From: Hydrogenophaga sp.
GTDB taxonomy: Bacteria; Pseudomonadota; Gammaproteobacteria; Burkholderiales; Burkholderiaceae_C
NCBI RefSeq assembly: GCF_025699295.1
Contig: NZ_JAILWB010000008.1
Span: 62,001-126,000, forward strand
Reading direction: 5' to 3'
Length of the DNA: 64,000 nucleotides
How positions within the stretch are numbered: position 1 is the first letter of the stretch; every line of letters starts with the position of its first letter. The notes beneath the pieces were generated by a model, which saw nothing but the letters and a program-made list of their open reading frames with translations, was not told the origin of the DNA and did no database searches. Below, piece after piece: positions 7,378 through 15,848 of this stretch. Made by a program: the position numbers and the translations under genes.

Positions 7378-7478
7378 CCGAGGCCGCAAGGCTTCCCCGC
7401 TTCACCTCCCTGAGCGGGGTCTTCGCGTGTGACAGCAAGAAGACTTCCAAGCCCGGCCCATGGCCGGGTTTCTTTTTT
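7378..7478 (+). ncRNA. Candidate small RNA with anti-Shine-Dalgarno loop
   Basis: This lies between two minus-strand genes but points the other way. A TATGAT -10-like hexamer sits at about 7366-7371. The transcript would contain a hairpin CCCCGC (7395-7400) / GCGGGG (7414-7419) whose loop exposes CACCTCCCT, complementary to a GGAGG ribosome-binding site. It would end at the strong T-tailed hairpin at 7452-7478. No open reading frame of note is present. The -35 is poor, so the promoter is the weakest part of the call. Confidence 0.45.
7452..7478 (+). terminator. Plus-strand terminator
   Basis: CCCGGCC, three-base loop, GGCCGGG, followed by TTTCTTTTTT. The T tract is on the plus-strand side, although both adjacent genes are on the minus strand. 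This supports a plus-strand RNA ending here. Confidence 0.75.
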
Positions 7479-7486
7479 CTGTGCGC

Positions 7487-8677
7487 TCAGGCTACGGCCG
7501 GCTGCATCCGGTGCTGTCCCAGCAGTACGTATTCCAGGTGCTTGTCGCCACAGATCCAGCGCCGACCAGTGTCCTCGGCGGCGCGAGCCGTGGTGAAGGA
7601 ACCCGCGAACGGGTCCACCACGAGCTCTCCCGGGGGGCAGAAGAACTCCACCAACATGCGGGCCAGCTTTAGGGGCATGACGGCCCCATGGCGCGGCAGG
7701 CCCAGCGCGTCTGTCTTGGCCCGTAGGGCGCGCTGCGATGGGCAGTTGTGGGAGACGTTGAGCACGTTGCGCTGAATGCTGCCTGCTGTAGCGTTGCCGT
7801 AGCTGCCCGGGCGGATGCGGTACGCGCCGTCGGCGTTGACCGCGGTGCGGTTCTCGCCCCCGCGCTCGATCAGGCGGCGCTGCGCCGGTGTGTGGGGCTG
7901 CAGGATGCGACGGTTGTCGGCCTTGCAGCGATGCGGGTCGTTGGTGAAGTACAGCACATGCTCGTATGCCACGCCCAGTTGCATGCGTTGCTTGCTCGCC
8001 CATTGGATCGGCCCGGGTGGCTTGCAAGGGTTGAGCCAGATGAGCGAGTCCATCAGCGCCAGGCCGCAGCGGCTCTTGATGGCCAATACCAGTTCCTCTC
8101 GGTAGGTCGATCGTTCGGGCGAGCCCTCAACAAAGATGTCATTGGATACGTTGAGAGCGACTACGCCACCTGGGGCAAGCGTGCGGCAGATAGGTTCCAG
8201 GGTCGACGTGATGAAGTCCACATACGCCTGTTGGCTCGGATTGCCGTAGGCGCGCGGCTGGCGCAGGGCGTACGGCGGCGAAGTCAAGAATAGGCTCACC
8301 GGCTCATCGATGCGGTTGAGCACATCGACCGCGTTGCCCCAGATGCCGATCCCAAGTTCGGTGTGAAAACCCAGCAGCACGACCTTGGGCTGCGCCGGGG
8401 TGAGGTCGGCCTTGGCTTTGGTGGTGGCCCGCCAGACGCCGCGCTGCTGCGGGATGCGCTCGATCAGGCCCATGGCCTTGAGGGTCTGCTGGATCCAGCG
8501 CACGCGGCGCTTGGCCGGGCTGTGCTGCTCGCCGCTTGCTCCGATTGCCGTTCGCTGCGCGAATGCCGCGGGCTGCACAGCCCCGGCGCGCCCTAGGTGT
8601 GCGTAGAGCGATTCGTTGGATAGGCTGCCTGACTGCAGGTACTCATCGAGCACGGCAGCGAAGAGGTCGAGTTGCAT
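7487..8677 (-). CDS. DNA methyltransferase, TSPPY type (N4-cytosine or N6-adenine)
   Basis: A 396-residue protein. The catalytic motif TSPPYALRQPRAYG lies near residue 133, ahead of the SAM-binding motif VVDPFAGSFTTARAAE near 356. This permuted order belongs to beta-class enzymes, and TSPPY is common in N4-cytosine enzymes (family knowledge). Residues 55-95 resemble a winged helix (VRWIQQTLKAMGLIERIP). The start at 8677 lies only 8 bp from the -10 of a TTGACA/TAGCTT promoter, so the mRNA may be leaderless. A longer frame would read through a terminator hairpin. No cognate nuclease is nearby. Confidence 0.8.
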   Translation of the reverse strand: MQLDLFAAVLDEYLQSGSLSNESLYAHLGRAGAVQPAAFAQRTAIGASGEQHSPAKRRVRWIQQTLKAMGLIERIPQQRGVWRATTKAKADLTPAQPKVVLLGFHTELGIGIWGNAVDVLNRIDEPVSLFLTSPPYALRQPRAYGNPSQQAYVDFITSTLEPICRTLAPGGVVALNVSNDIFVEGSPERSTYREELVLAIKSRCGLALMDSLIWLNPCKPPGPIQWASKQRMQLGVAYEHVLYFTNDPHRCKADNRRILQPHTPAQRRLIERGGENRTAVNADGAYRIRPGSYGNATAGSIQRNVLNVSHNCPSQRALRAKTDALGLPRHGAVMPLKLARMLVEFFCPPGELVVDPFAGSFTTARAAEDTGRRWICGDKHLEYVLLGQHRMQPAVA

Positions 8678-8684
8678 GCGGTCC

Positions 8685-8712
8685 AAGCTACCGGACAAGG
8701 CCACGTTGTCAA
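8685..8712 (-). promoter_or_regulatory. TTGACA-N16-TAGCTT promoter for the TSPPY methyltransferase
   Basis: -35 TTGACA (8707-8712), 16 bp, -10 TAGCTT (8685-8690). Transcription should begin at or next to the ATG at 8677. The layout is shared with promoters at 26841-26868 and 30147-30174. Confidence 0.65.
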
Positions 8713-8740
8713 ATCGGCGGCCGCGCGAGACAAAAGAAGA

Positions 8741-8767
8741 GCCCCCTGATGCATGGCACCAGGGGGC
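8741..8767 (-). terminator. Terminator of the GHKL ATPase gene
   Basis: GCCCCCTG (8741-8748) pairs with CAGGGGGC (8760-8767), followed on the minus strand by TCTTCTTTTG. It separates the gene ending at 8803 from the methyltransferase start at 8677. Confidence 0.75.
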
Positions 8768-8802
8768 TTGAGGCGGGCGAATCAGGTTCGCCCAGGGGGT
8801 CT

Positions 8803-10845
8803 TCACTTGTTGTTGGGATTCACGATCGTGGCGTGGCGGTAGAACGCTCCATCGAGCGGGCCACCGTGCAACTCGCCCGGCTTGACGGCGTGCCAGATTG
8901 CGTCACCCAGTTGGGCTTCGCTCACCTGAACACCGCACGTGCGTTTGAGCTGCTGGCAGATCGCCCGGATCAGGTTGTCATCCATGGGGATCAGGTCCAG
9001 CTTCGCATCACCGTATTCATCGTCACCACGTTGCGCGCCGATGTGGTTTCGGCGAGCGCGCGCGATGCTGATCTGCCCGAGGTTGCGGTCGCTGAACTGC
9101 GGCCAGGTGTTCACGAGCAGTCGGCCGATGGTCTCGCTGAGATGGCTATCGCGCAGCAATCCGACCTTGAGGTCCCAATCGCGCTTTGCATCCTCTTCCC
9201 AATCCTCCACATAGTGGTTGTCGTCGGTGAAAGTCGAGAGCGCGTTGACGGGGTGGTCCTGTGCCTGCTCGCTGTTGCCCAGCAGCCAGGCGTAGTAGTT
9301 GTGGTCGCCGGCGCCGTACGCATCGACCGCCTCCAGTGTTTCGCCATCAGGCACGAAGAGCCAGTTGTTCTCGATGCGATGTTCCTCGCACCAGGCTGGA
9401 TCGACCTTGGAGGTCACGATCACCGTTGCTGCGGCCGCCTCGCGAATGTTCGCGTTGCAATCCTGCCAACAGTAGTCGACCGATTTCGCCCCGGGCGTCT
9501 CCAATTGCACCTCGAACTGCATGTCGGCACTGTCGGGCGCGATGCGGTTGATCCAGTGCTCTTCGTGCTGCGCATTGACCGAACGGATGTCGGCTACTTG
9601 CATCACTTTGAGCAGTGTGGCAGCCCAGGGATCTTCCTGAACGCAGCCTGGTGCGTTGCGCCAGACCTTGATCGCCCCGGACTTGACATCCTCATAGCTG
9701 ATCAGGGCCTCGCCGTCCTCGCCTAGTCCTCCCCACACGTGCGAAAGAACATCGGTGTAGTCGGTGTTGATGGCCACGGTGTTCACGTCCAGAAACTCAC
9801 GCCGCGGCATGAACGGCACGTCATTGAAAACGTGTCGGATGTTGAACTTGCTCGCCGGATTCCAGTACTTGCGCACGAAATCCTGGGGGTCGAGCACATC
9901 CTTCTGACTCACGATGTGGCGTCGGATCACTGCGCCAACCTCTTCCCAGATGCGGGCGACGTTCTTGTCGCGGTCGTACAGGTGAGAGCGGTCGGGCATG
10001 CGTGCTGTGAACTGTGAGGAGTCAAGGTGCACGATGTAGCTGATGCTGCCGTGGGTGTTGAAGCCGAATGGGCCGGCTTCAATGGGTAGGCCTTGCAGGT
10101 ACAGCGCGGTGTTGTTTGCGTGTGCAGGCGTCAACTCAGCGGCCCGTGTCGGCTTGGCGTGCATGAAGACTGCATGCACGTGGCCAATAGAGGTTGCCTC
10201 GCAGACGTCGCGCAGTGCCGGCAGAGAAGCATGCTGCGCCAGTGGCGTGCCGTTGTAGGTGACGGGCAGCGGGAAGCCACACACCAGGTGGTGGATGCGG
10301 GTCTCGAAGCTGTGCGTTTTGAAGTGCACCTGCTGCTGGGAACCCAGGAGATCGCGACTGGCGCCGACGAGTTCGATGCGGGTGGTCCACTCGCCCATTG
10401 CGGCGCGCTCCTCCTCGCTTTGCTCCTGCACGCTCAGCGCGCGCTGCTCGATGACATCGTCCTGGCTGAATACCAGGCGCTTTCCCTTGGAGTAGACCTT
10501 CACGCTCTGTGCGGCGAACGCGCAGGCGAAGAATCCCATGCCGAAGGGTTTGTCGACCAACTGCACCTCGGCGCTCTCCCAGCCGCTTCGGGCGAGGTCG
10601 AGTAGCACGTCGAAGTTGTCGATGCCCACACCGTCATCGCTGACGGTGATGAGCCTGGCCGCTTCGTCGCAGGTGATCGCGATCTTCGTGGCCTGTGCAC
10701 GCCGGCCGTTTTGCACCAGCTCGCCCATGACGGAGAAGCTGGAGGCAAACAGGTGGCGCATCGACTTGAAGAAGGCACGCTGATCAACGGTGGCACGCAC
10801 TGTTTGTTGCTCGCCATTGGTTGCGGTGGTTTCGATGGTTTCCAT
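8803..10845 (-). CDS. GHKL (Hsp90/MutL-like) ATPase protein
   Basis: A 680-residue protein starting METIETTATNGEQ directly behind leader L4 with an AAGGA ribosome-binding site. The N-terminal 220 residues carry the Bergerat ATP-binding motifs: GELVQNGRR (N box, Glu and Asn present) near 41-49, DDGVGI near 70 and KPFGMGFFACAFA near 102. The rest (residues 230-680) is not recognised and includes acidic and tryptophan-rich stretches. Orphan GHKL proteins occur in several bacterial conflict systems and in mobile elements (family knowledge). Its control by the same promoter and leader type as the methyltransferases suggests a joint programme. Confidence 0.75.
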   Translation of the reverse strand: METIETTATNGEQQTVRATVDQRAFFKSMRHLFASSFSVMGELVQNGRRAQATKIAITCDEAARLITVSDDGVGIDNFDVLLDLARSGWESAEVQLVDKPFGMGFFACAFAAQSVKVYSKGKRLVFSQDDVIEQRALSVQEQSEEERAAMGEWTTRIELVGASRDLLGSQQQVHFKTHSFETRIHHLVCGFPLPVTYNGTPLAQHASLPALRDVCEATSIGHVHAVFMHAKPTRAAELTPAHANNTALYLQGLPIEAGPFGFNTHGSISYIVHLDSSQFTARMPDRSHLYDRDKNVARIWEEVGAVIRRHIVSQKDVLDPQDFVRKYWNPASKFNIRHVFNDVPFMPRREFLDVNTVAINTDYTDVLSHVWGGLGEDGEALISYEDVKSGAIKVWRNAPGCVQEDPWAATLLKVMQVADIRSVNAQHEEHWINRIAPDSADMQFEVQLETPGAKSVDYCWQDCNANIREAAAATVIVTSKVDPAWCEEHRIENNWLFVPDGETLEAVDAYGAGDHNYYAWLLGNSEQAQDHPVNALSTFTDDNHYVEDWEEDAKRDWDLKVGLLRDSHLSETIGRLLVNTWPQFSDRNLGQISIARARRNHIGAQRGDDEYGDAKLDLIPMDDNLIRAICQQLKRTCGVQVSEAQLGDAIWHAVKPGELHGGPLDGAFYRHATIVNPNNK

Positions 10846-10863
10846 GTGATTCCTTGGGGGACA

Positions 10864-10917
10864 AGACCGGGAAACGCATCCCCCGGGCCGGGAGTGGTTC
10901 CCGGGCGGGGTTGAATC
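10864..10917 (-). promoter_or_regulatory. Structured leader L4 (alternative hairpins)
   Basis: Minus-strand leader starting ATTCAACCCCGCCC. Stem B pairs CCGGGA with TCCCGG around ACCAC. The competing stem A pairs CCGGGAA with downstream TTTCCCGG. The leader ends about 20 nt before the ATG at 10845. Confidence 0.7.
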
Positions 10918-10993
10918 GCTCCTGCTGGAGCAGATGGGTGTTGGCGGCCGCGAGAGGGCCGCGTGCTGGATGCATGGATCCAAGACGAGGGGA

Positions 10994-11035
10994 ATGGTAG
11001 CCAGCAGCAGCGTTTCCGTCTGCTCTTGATGTCCA
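10994..11035 (-). promoter_or_regulatory. Regulon promoter candidate for 8803-10845
   Basis: -10 TACCAT (10994-10999), 17 bp, weak -35 CAGACG (11017-11022), 7 bp, box TGGACA (11030-11035). The spacing is identical to the strong members; the -35 is poor. Confidence 0.5.
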
Positions 11036-11173
11036 GGTGGAGATTCGCGTGCGTCGCTCTCAGCGGCGATGGTCTCGTCGGACGGGTTCAACCGGTCGCC
11101 CCATAGACATCTCTTGGTTTAATGTCTTGCAACGTCCGGTTTAATCCACCCCGCACACAATCGGAGTGTCGCC

Positions 11174-12889
11174 GTGGCACAGGATGCCGGCTGGTACGCT
11201 TCGCGGGCCGCGCGCCTTTCCACCGCGGCGCGGCTTTTCACAAACTTTCAGGGATTGCGCTCTTTGGGTGCGACTTTTTTCATGCCGACGGGAACCGTTA
11301 ACTCAGCGCGTTCGAGCGGCGATGTGCTTGTCCAGGCGGATCGCTTCTTCGATGCCATGCCCTATCCGACCGCCCTGTTCGATGCGCGCGGCCACGTTCA
11401 ACGTGTGAACAAGGCGCTTTGCGACTGGATGGGGTTGGACGAGTCGCCTCTGTCCTCGGGAGCGAGCGTGGAATCTGCGTTGCGCGTGACGGACCAGACT
11501 GCAGTGGCAGCGCTTGGCGCCCGCGTGGATCGCACTCTTTCGGGCGCGCCGGTCCCCGAGTTGGATCTTCTGATCAAGCGCGGGGATGGCATTGAAGTGC
11601 ACGCGCGGGCGTCCTTCACTACGCTTCGGGGGGCAAATGGGGGGGCAAGTGCGACGATCGAAGGCGGGGCAGTTTCGCTGGTGTCGATCAGTCCCGCTGA
11701 CGAGGCCAGTGTTGAGCTGGTGCGCGCCAAACATCGCTACGCGCTGATGGCGGATGCTTTGCAGGACAGTTGCATCTTCTTTCTCGACGCGGAGGGTCGC
11801 GTAAATGACTGGAGCGAGAGCGCGCATCGCCTGCACGGTTTTGTGCGGGCACAGATCATCGGCATGCCCTTGAGTGCCCTGCAGGCGTCGGTACCGGGTG
11901 AGGAGGACGAATTGTCCAGCCAGGATGCAGTTCGCCTGGCCTGTGAGCGCGGCCAGTGGGAGGTGCACGGCTGGCGCCGGCGCGCCGATGGGCAGCCGTT
12001 TTGGGGCCACGTGCTGCTGACGGCGCTGCGCGACCGGGACGGATCGCTGGAAGGCCTCTCCTGCATCACCCGGGACATGACCGTGGCGCGCGACTTGGAC
12101 AAAGTGATGAACGACCTCAACGCGGAGCTCGAGCGCCGCGTCTCCGAGCGAGTGCGCCAGTACGCGGTGCCCAACAAGGACTTGGATGTCTTTACGCATC
12201 ACATCACGCATGACCTTCGCGGTCCACTGCGCCACCTGAACACCTTCGCCGGCCTCATTGTTGAGGATGCGCGGGTCGCCGAGAACGATGAACTGGCGCG
12301 CTACCGCGATGGCGTGCGCACCGCGACGCGCCGGGTCAACGCGATGGTGGAAGCCCTGCTTGACTACGCCCGCATCGGTCGTGCCGACCTACATCCTGTG
12401 CCACTGGCCATGGCGTCTTTGGTGCAGAACGCTATTGGTCGCGTGGAGCGGGAGCGCCCGGATGCGCGTGTGCGTTTCGTGGTCGCTGGAGATCTTCCCG
12501 TGGTGTCGGGCGACCCGATCATGCTCACTCAGTTGCTGTATAGCGTGCTGGACAACGCGGTGAAGTTCAGCGCGGGCCAGGATACCTCCGATGTGCAGAT
12601 TGGCTGGCGCCCCGAGGACGATGGCTTCGGTGAGTTCTTCGTTGCTGATGCAGGCGTCGGTTTCGATGTGAGCAAGGCCAAGAACCTGTTTGTGATGTTC
12701 GCGCGCCAGCATCACTCCCTGGAGTTCCAGGGCGACGGCACGGGCCTCGCTATCGCGCAGCGCATCGTGCAGCGCCACAACGGCCGCATATGGGCCGACA
12801 GCACACCTGGCCACGGGTGTGCGCTGTACTTCACCTTGCCGGTGGATCAGACGTTGACGGCGTCCGCCTTGGGCGACCTTGACTCCTAG
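11174..12889 (+). CDS. PAS-domain sensor histidine kinase
   Basis: A 571-residue soluble protein. Two PAS-like regions (about residues 55-165 and 185-310) precede a short coiled coil and an H box, FTHHITHDLRGPLRHLN, with the phospho-accepting histidine near 347. The ATPase domain has an N box (LLYSVLDNAVKF, near 457), VADAGVGFD and GDGTGLAIAQRIV (near 523). The DLRGPLR form of the H box is typical of phytochrome-type kinases (family knowledge). No transmembrane segment is seen, so the signal is probably cytoplasmic. No response regulator is adjacent. The GTG at 11174 is uncertain; the ATG at about 11283 is an alternative. Confidence 0.85.
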   Translation: MAQDAGWYASRAARLSTAARLFTNFQGLRSLGATFFMPTGTVNSARSSGDVLVQADRFFDAMPYPTALFDARGHVQRVNKALCDWMGLDESPLSSGASVESALRVTDQTAVAALGARVDRTLSGAPVPELDLLIKRGDGIEVHARASFTTLRGANGGASATIEGGAVSLVSISPADEASVELVRAKHRYALMADALQDSCIFFLDAEGRVNDWSESAHRLHGFVRAQIIGMPLSALQASVPGEEDELSSQDAVRLACERGQWEVHGWRRRADGQPFWGHVLLTALRDRDGSLEGLSCITRDMTVARDLDKVMNDLNAELERRVSERVRQYAVPNKDLDVFTHHITHDLRGPLRHLNTFAGLIVEDARVAENDELARYRDGVRTATRRVNAMVEALLDYARIGRADLHPVPLAMASLVQNAIGRVERERPDARVRFVVAGDLPVVSGDPIMLTQLLYSVLDNAVKFSAGQDTSDVQIGWRPEDDGFGEFFVADAGVGFDVSKAKNLFVMFARQHHSLEFQGDGTGLAIAQRIVQRHNGRIWADSTPGHGCALYFTLPVDQTLTASALGDLDS

Positions 12890-12896
12890 CCCCTCG

Positions 12897-13853
12897 CTAC
12901 CGATGTGGTCTGGGCCAGTCTGGCGTTGAACCTTCCCCTGGCACGTGGAACGCCGCCTCCAAGGGCTCAACGACTTCGGCAAGCACCTGCTCGCCGATCG
13001 CTCTGAATGCTGACTCGCCGACCTCCAGGGACGCGAGCAGACCAAGGTTGCAGATTCGCAGCGCCTGCGCAAGGTCGCGCTCGCTTCTGAGCATCTGGCG
13101 GAGTCCCGTGCCCGCACCAGTTGCCAGTGCCTGCGCCTCGCCGGGGAAGCGCTCGCGCAAGGCCTGAGTCATGTGCTCGGCCCATCGGTCTAGGTCTTCC
13201 GTGTCGTGTCGCATGTCGCGTTCACGGGTCAGCCACGCCAGGGCGAGCACGCGCCCGAGATCCTTGTTCGATCGTTTCCAGCCGTCTGTGCCTGAGATGA
13301 GGTCGGGCGCCACCCGGGGGTGGTGAAGCAGGTTTGCCAGCGCCATCATCTCCGGCCGGGCGATCCGCAGTCCGTGCTCGGTCAGTATCGGCCGCCACTC
13401 CACAAGGCCCAGGTATCTGAAGCTGCAAAGCGCAAAGTGACCTCGGTTCGTCTCGATGCGGTGCATGGCTTTTGCTGGTGAGTCGGGCCGTTGCAGATCC
13501 GGGGCCCCCAGCAGTTCTAGAAACCACTGGGCCTGTCCCGGTGGGGCAAGTCTCACCAGCGGCAACTGGTCCTCAGGCGTGCTGGCGTCTCCAGGCGTGC
13601 TCCACGCACCTTGGCGTTGCTGCCATTTCGCGTCGAACAGCTGCTCGGTTACCTGGTGTGCCACGGTCACAGCGCTCGCGTGTGGGGTGAACATGCAGTC
13701 CACGTCCTTGGTGCGGATGGCGCGCTCTGGGTCACCCGAGAAAAAGTGAAACCCCGCTGCGAGGCTGCCAACGATGATCACGTTGTCTCGGCACGTTGGC
13801 GGCAGTGCGCTCGCTATCTGGGCGAGCACGTCATCTGGCGACATCAGTTCCAT
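12897..13853 (-). CDS. AbiEii-like nucleotidyltransferase toxin
   Basis: A 318-residue protein. Residues 25-55 contain VIIVGSLAAGFHFFSG, then RTKDVDCMF. This GS...DxD arrangement is the nucleotidyltransferase catalytic core seen in AbiEii-type toxins of type IV toxin-antitoxin systems (family knowledge). The remainder is helical. The gene lies 30 bp downstream of the AbiEi-like gene in the same orientation, which is the normal antitoxin-toxin order. It may modify tRNA or another nucleic acid to stop growth when the antitoxin is lost, stabilising the plasmid or blocking phage. Confidence 0.65.
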   Translation of the reverse strand: MELMSPDDVLAQIASALPPTCRDNVIIVGSLAAGFHFFSGDPERAIRTKDVDCMFTPHASAVTVAHQVTEQLFDAKWQQRQGAWSTPGDASTPEDQLPLVRLAPPGQAQWFLELLGAPDLQRPDSPAKAMHRIETNRGHFALCSFRYLGLVEWRPILTEHGLRIARPEMMALANLLHHPRVAPDLISGTDGWKRSNKDLGRVLALAWLTRERDMRHDTEDLDRWAEHMTQALRERFPGEAQALATGAGTGLRQMLRSERDLAQALRICNLGLLASLEVGESAFRAIGEQVLAEVVEPLEAAFHVPGEGSTPDWPRPHR

Positions 13854-13883
13854 CTGGACCTCCCTGTCTCTGCTTCGATGCCC

Positions 13884-14966
13884 TCATGGCTGCGCCGAGG
13901 GGACTTCCTCAATCATGTGGTGTGCCATCTCTTCGGCCTCGCGTGTGTAGCCAAGCTCGATGAGGTCGGTCAGGCATTCGAGGGGCGTTGCATATCGCGC
14001 GCCCATTGATTCGCCGTTGAGGCTCTCGATGAAGAATGGGTCCCAGGTGTGATGTACGGCCAGCACTACCTTCTGCGCTGGATCCGTGCGCGGCACCAAG
14101 CCAGCGTTGAGCCTGCGCACGAAACTCGAATCGTTGCCTTGCACGGAAAAGTCGATCCGCGGGGGCGCGCTGATGTCGAGGTACTCGAAGTGGTGCGCTG
14201 CGCCGGCGACGCCGCCGATTCGTACGCCCTCGCTCTTGGCTCCCGCCAGTTGCCTGTTGATCCACAGTTTTTGCAGGCGCTGTGGCGTTTCCATGCCAGT
14301 CGGGTCGACAAAGTACTCCGAGGTGCGCACCGCGGCGTGCTCGCGCGCGAGCTGCATCAGCTCACGCTGCTCGGGCATTCGAAGTCTTACCGATGTGCCC
14401 ACCTCCTCAAGCAGGCGCTTCTCGCGCAGATCCTGCAGCGCCGCGGCCACTGTCGGATAACTCACGCCTGCTGTGCGTTGGAGCGCCCCGATGCGCATCG
14501 GGGTGGGGTCGTGCGCCCACAGTCGGTGAGCGACAAGGGTCGCCACGACAGCATGACGTGCCGGAAACACGTCCTTGGCGCCGCCCCCACCTTGGCCGGC
14601 GGCCCTCATTTCACTGGCGATGAGCTCTTGCAGCCAGTTGTAGAACTCGCTGGGCTTGTTCATCATGGAGCCGGTGAAAGTGCCGTCCTGCGTGTGCAGC
14701 AGGCAATGCACGCGATCCCTCAGGTCTGGGCGCACCAGGCTTCGAATCGCCTGCAGTTCGTCGAGCACCCGCGTCTCGGAGAGCCGCGTCTCGGTGAGGA
14801 CGCCCACCGCCTGCGCTTTCTTGGGCTGTTCGTCCAGGACCTGAAGCATCATCAAAACCATGTCGCGCACATCGCGCATGCTGCTGGTTTTCTTCACCTC
14901 GACGAGGATCGGGCCGCCCGCGCCGTCCCAGCGTCCGTCGAGGTCCTGTAGGGCGGGAAATTTCAT
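13884..14966 (-). CDS. AbiEi-like antitoxin with winged-helix DNA-binding domain
   Basis: A 360-residue protein. The N-terminal 95 residues have a nuclease-like strand pattern (GGPILVEVKKTSSMRDVRDM). Residues 155-200 form a winged helix (ALQRTAGVSYPTVAAALQDL, then EKRLLEEVG), as in AbiEi antitoxins that repress their own operon (family knowledge). The promoter region just upstream holds repeated GTTGCGACTT sequences in direct and inverted orientation, which fits autoregulation. It is longer than typical AbiEi proteins (about 200-280 residues), mostly because of its N-terminal extension. Confidence 0.65.
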   Translation of the reverse strand: MKFPALQDLDGRWDGAGGPILVEVKKTSSMRDVRDMVLMMLQVLDEQPKKAQAVGVLTETRLSETRVLDELQAIRSLVRPDLRDRVHCLLHTQDGTFTGSMMNKPSEFYNWLQELIASEMRAAGQGGGGAKDVFPARHAVVATLVAHRLWAHDPTPMRIGALQRTAGVSYPTVAAALQDLREKRLLEEVGTSVRLRMPEQRELMQLAREHAAVRTSEYFVDPTGMETPQRLQKLWINRQLAGAKSEGVRIGGVAGAAHHFEYLDISAPPRIDFSVQGNDSSFVRRLNAGLVPRTDPAQKVVLAVHHTWDPFFIESLNGESMGARYATPLECLTDLIELGYTREAEEMAHHMIEEVPSAQP

Positions 14967-15033
14967 GTCGCAACTCCTTTTTTAGTTGCGACTTTAGCAT
15001 TTAGGTTGCGACTTGACAATAAGGTCGCGACTA
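14967..15033. promoter_or_regulatory. Repeated operator upstream of the AbiE-like pair
   Basis: GTCGCAACT (14967-14975) and AGTTGCGAC (14984-14992) form a perfect inverted repeat. The motif repeats as GTTGCGACTT at 15005-15014 and as GTCGCGACTA at 15024-15033. The direct copies are about 20 bp apart, two helical turns. This probably binds the winged-helix antitoxin. Confidence 0.7.
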
Positions 15034-15069
15034 AACGTCTGATTGACCTTGCCCAGCTGGGCCGACCGG

Positions 15070-15732
15070 TCAGGCCGTGGCCAGCGCCTCACGCTCGCCC
15101 TGGGAGGCGTGGTCCTCTGCGATTAGAGGCGCTGAGGTCTCGAGGTGATTCAGTTCGAGCTCAAGCTCCATCCCGAAGGTGAGTGCCGCCAGTTCAGTAT
15201 CCCAGTCGCTACAGAAGCCGTTTTCCTGGCGTGCCCGGATCGTCATGGCCAGGTCGTGGCCGAGCTTGTAGATGAGCACTTGCGGGGGCACGCCTTCGCC
15301 AGCACTGCTTGCGAGTTGGCGCAACATGCCGCGGAGGGTCCGACCATCCAGAGCCTGAACGCTCAGGGCGGCGCACTCGGCGATGGCTTCGCTTTGCTCA
15401 TTGAAGTGGCGCAGCTTGGCGGCTCTGGTCTGCGCGGCGGCCATGAAGCCGCCTTCGTGCTCGCGCAGCGCGCGATCGAGCTCGACCCATGCGCTCGTTC
15501 CGTCACGATCGGTGCGCCACTTCTGGATGATGCGCTGTGCGAGCGCTGTCTCCAAGAACGCAAGGATCTCTTCCGCACTGGCGCCATAGACGTCGCGGCG
15601 CAGGCTGATCTCATAGTCGTTGATGGCGTGATCGGCTTCTATGCGCTGGGCAACGCGCATGTAGCCGTACATGGGAACGAGGACAAGCGGCACCAGCGGC
15701 GCGTTCTTGGGGGACTTGGACTTCTTGCTCAT
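15070..15732 (-). CDS. Unknown protein (220 aa)
   Basis: The start MSKKSKSPKNAPLVPLVLVP was chosen because the upstream frame crosses the next gene. The N-terminus is lysine-rich, followed by a short hydrophobic stretch (LVPLVLVPMYGYM) too short to be a clear membrane anchor. The rest is helical and acidic. No family is recognised. It lies downstream of the XRE-type gene in the same orientation without its own leader. Confidence 0.5.
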   Translation of the reverse strand: MSKKSKSPKNAPLVPLVLVPMYGYMRVAQRIEADHAINDYEISLRRDVYGASAEEILAFLETALAQRIIQKWRTDRDGTSAWVELDRALREHEGGFMAAAQTRAAKLRHFNEQSEAIAECAALSVQALDGRTLRGMLRQLASSAGEGVPPQVLIYKLGHDLAMTIRARQENGFCSDWDTELAALTFGMELELELNHLETSAPLIAEDHASQGEREALATA

Positions 15733-15848
15733 ACTGGGCAGAAGTCTGACGGCGCGAGGCGCCGCGCGCGTCTCTCCAACGCGAGAGGAATGCCCCGTTG
15801 GCGCGGGATGGGCGCGCCGGCGCACCACCCCGAGCCCGGAAGCGTCGG

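Noticed and set aside
5574-8027. Reading the methyltransferase frame from 8027 as one 817-residue protein
   Set aside because: The extension crosses the structured leader, the promoter, a terminator and the opposite small-RNA candidate.
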